Of a stretch of DNA of 6,267 bases, positions 5,887 to 6,267 are shown piece after piece (positions within the stretch are counted from its first letter, which is position 1; every line of letters begins with the position of its first letter). The stretch is from assembly GCA_003501335.1 (NCBI GenBank), contig DNPQ01000391.1, positions 1-6,267 on the forward strand, given 5' to 3'. Origin of the DNA: Bacillota bacterium. Its GTDB lineage: Bacteria; Bacillota; UBA4882; UBA8346. The notes under the pieces are model-generated. The model was given only the letters and a program-made list of their open reading frames with translations, searched no databases and had not been told where the DNA came from. Made by a program: the position numbers and the translations under genes.

Positions 5887-6267
5887 ATGCGTGCAGTCGT
5901 TCAAAGAGTTTTGCAAAGTCAAGTAACAGTCGACGACGAGCTTCTTGGCAAGATTGAGCGCGGTTTATTGGTGTTTTTGGGGGTAGGGACCGGTGATGAT
6001 GAGTCTGATGGAGATTATCTGGCTCAAAAGATAGTGAATTTACGGATCTTTGAGGATAAAGCCGGAAAACTGAACCTTTCAGCTTTAGAGTTGAATTTAC
6101 CGCTATTAATTATTTCTCAATTTACACTCTACGGCGATTGCCGAAATGGTCGCCGACCCAGTTTTACATCGGCTGCCGTTCCTGAACTGGGAGAAAAATT
6201 ATATGATACTTTTTGTGAACAGGTCCGTAATTATGGTTTAACAGTGGCCAAAGGCCGTTTTAGAAGT
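5887..6267 (+). CDS. dtd: D-aminoacyl-tRNA deacylase, 3'-truncated by window edge
   Basis: Dtd hydrolyses D-aminoacyl-tRNAs such as D-Tyr-tRNA, and also Gly-tRNA(Ala), to keep D-residues out of proteins and recycle the tRNA. It acts as a cytosolic homodimer. The frame is open from ATG 5887 to the last base, giving 127 of roughly 150 residues. The N-terminus MRAVVQRVLQSQVTVDDELL matches the family pattern of RAVVQRV followed by ASVTV. Further motifs are the GLLVFLGV strand, NLRIFED, the active-site strand SQFTLYGD at 77-84 with T80, and GRRPSFTSAA at 89-97. The other active-site element, the Gly-Pro motif usually written NDGPVT, lies beyond the window. The last visible residues, VAKGRFRS, differ slightly from the common pattern of TG, any residue, F, then A and M further on. 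This may be divergence. The gene is 91 bases after rel with no terminator between them, so it is probably co-transcribed; a conserved recJ-rel-dtd order supports the call. Confidence 0.95.
   Translation, partial: MRAVVQRVLQSQVTVDDELLGKIERGLLVFLGVGTGDDESDGDYLAQKIVNLRIFEDKAGKLNLSALELNLPLLIISQFTLYGDCRNGRRPSFTSAAVPELGEKLYDTFCEQVRNYGLTVAKGRFRS

Overview
The window carries ordinary core genes of a low-to-medium GC bacterium, most likely a member of the Bacillota (Firmicutes) of clostridial type. This rests on the recJ - rel - dtd gene order, a single bifunctional Rel enzyme, purD followed by a terminator (as at the end of a Bacillota purine operon), and Gram-positive-style ribosome binding sites. 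The genus cannot be named from the sequence. Coding regions look to be in the low-to-mid 40s % GC by eye, and the intergenic regions are much richer in A+T.

Layout: bases 1-842 hold the 3' two-thirds of purD (plus strand; its start lies left of the window). A convergent spacer with a hairpin terminator (894-950) separates it from a small minus-strand gene (962-1528) for a membrane-anchored lytic transglycosylase. A second terminator-like hairpin (1007-1037) lies inside the 3' end of that gene and faces purD transcription. A roughly 400-base AT-rich divergent spacer (1529-1928) holds a good sigma-A-type promoter for the transglycosylase, a plausible promoter for recJ, and a stem in the recJ leader. 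The plus-strand cluster then runs recJ (1929-3641), rel (3642-5795, whose ATG directly follows the recJ stop codon) and dtd (from 5887, cut by the right edge).

The three plus-strand genes probably form one transcription unit. RecJ is a 5'-3' single-strand DNA exonuclease for repair and recombination. Rel makes and degrades (p)ppGpp. Dtd removes D-amino acids from mischarged tRNA. They are a conserved genomic neighbourhood rather than one pathway. The apt gene often found between recJ and relA in Bacillota is absent here. PurD belongs to purine synthesis, and the transglycosylase to peptidoglycan turnover.

I found no mobile element, CRISPR array, RNA gene or unknown system. The points worth a second look are small and regulatory: a terminator-like hairpin inside a convergent gene, an inverted repeat over a promoter -35 element, a leader stem before recJ, and the direct recJ-rel junction.
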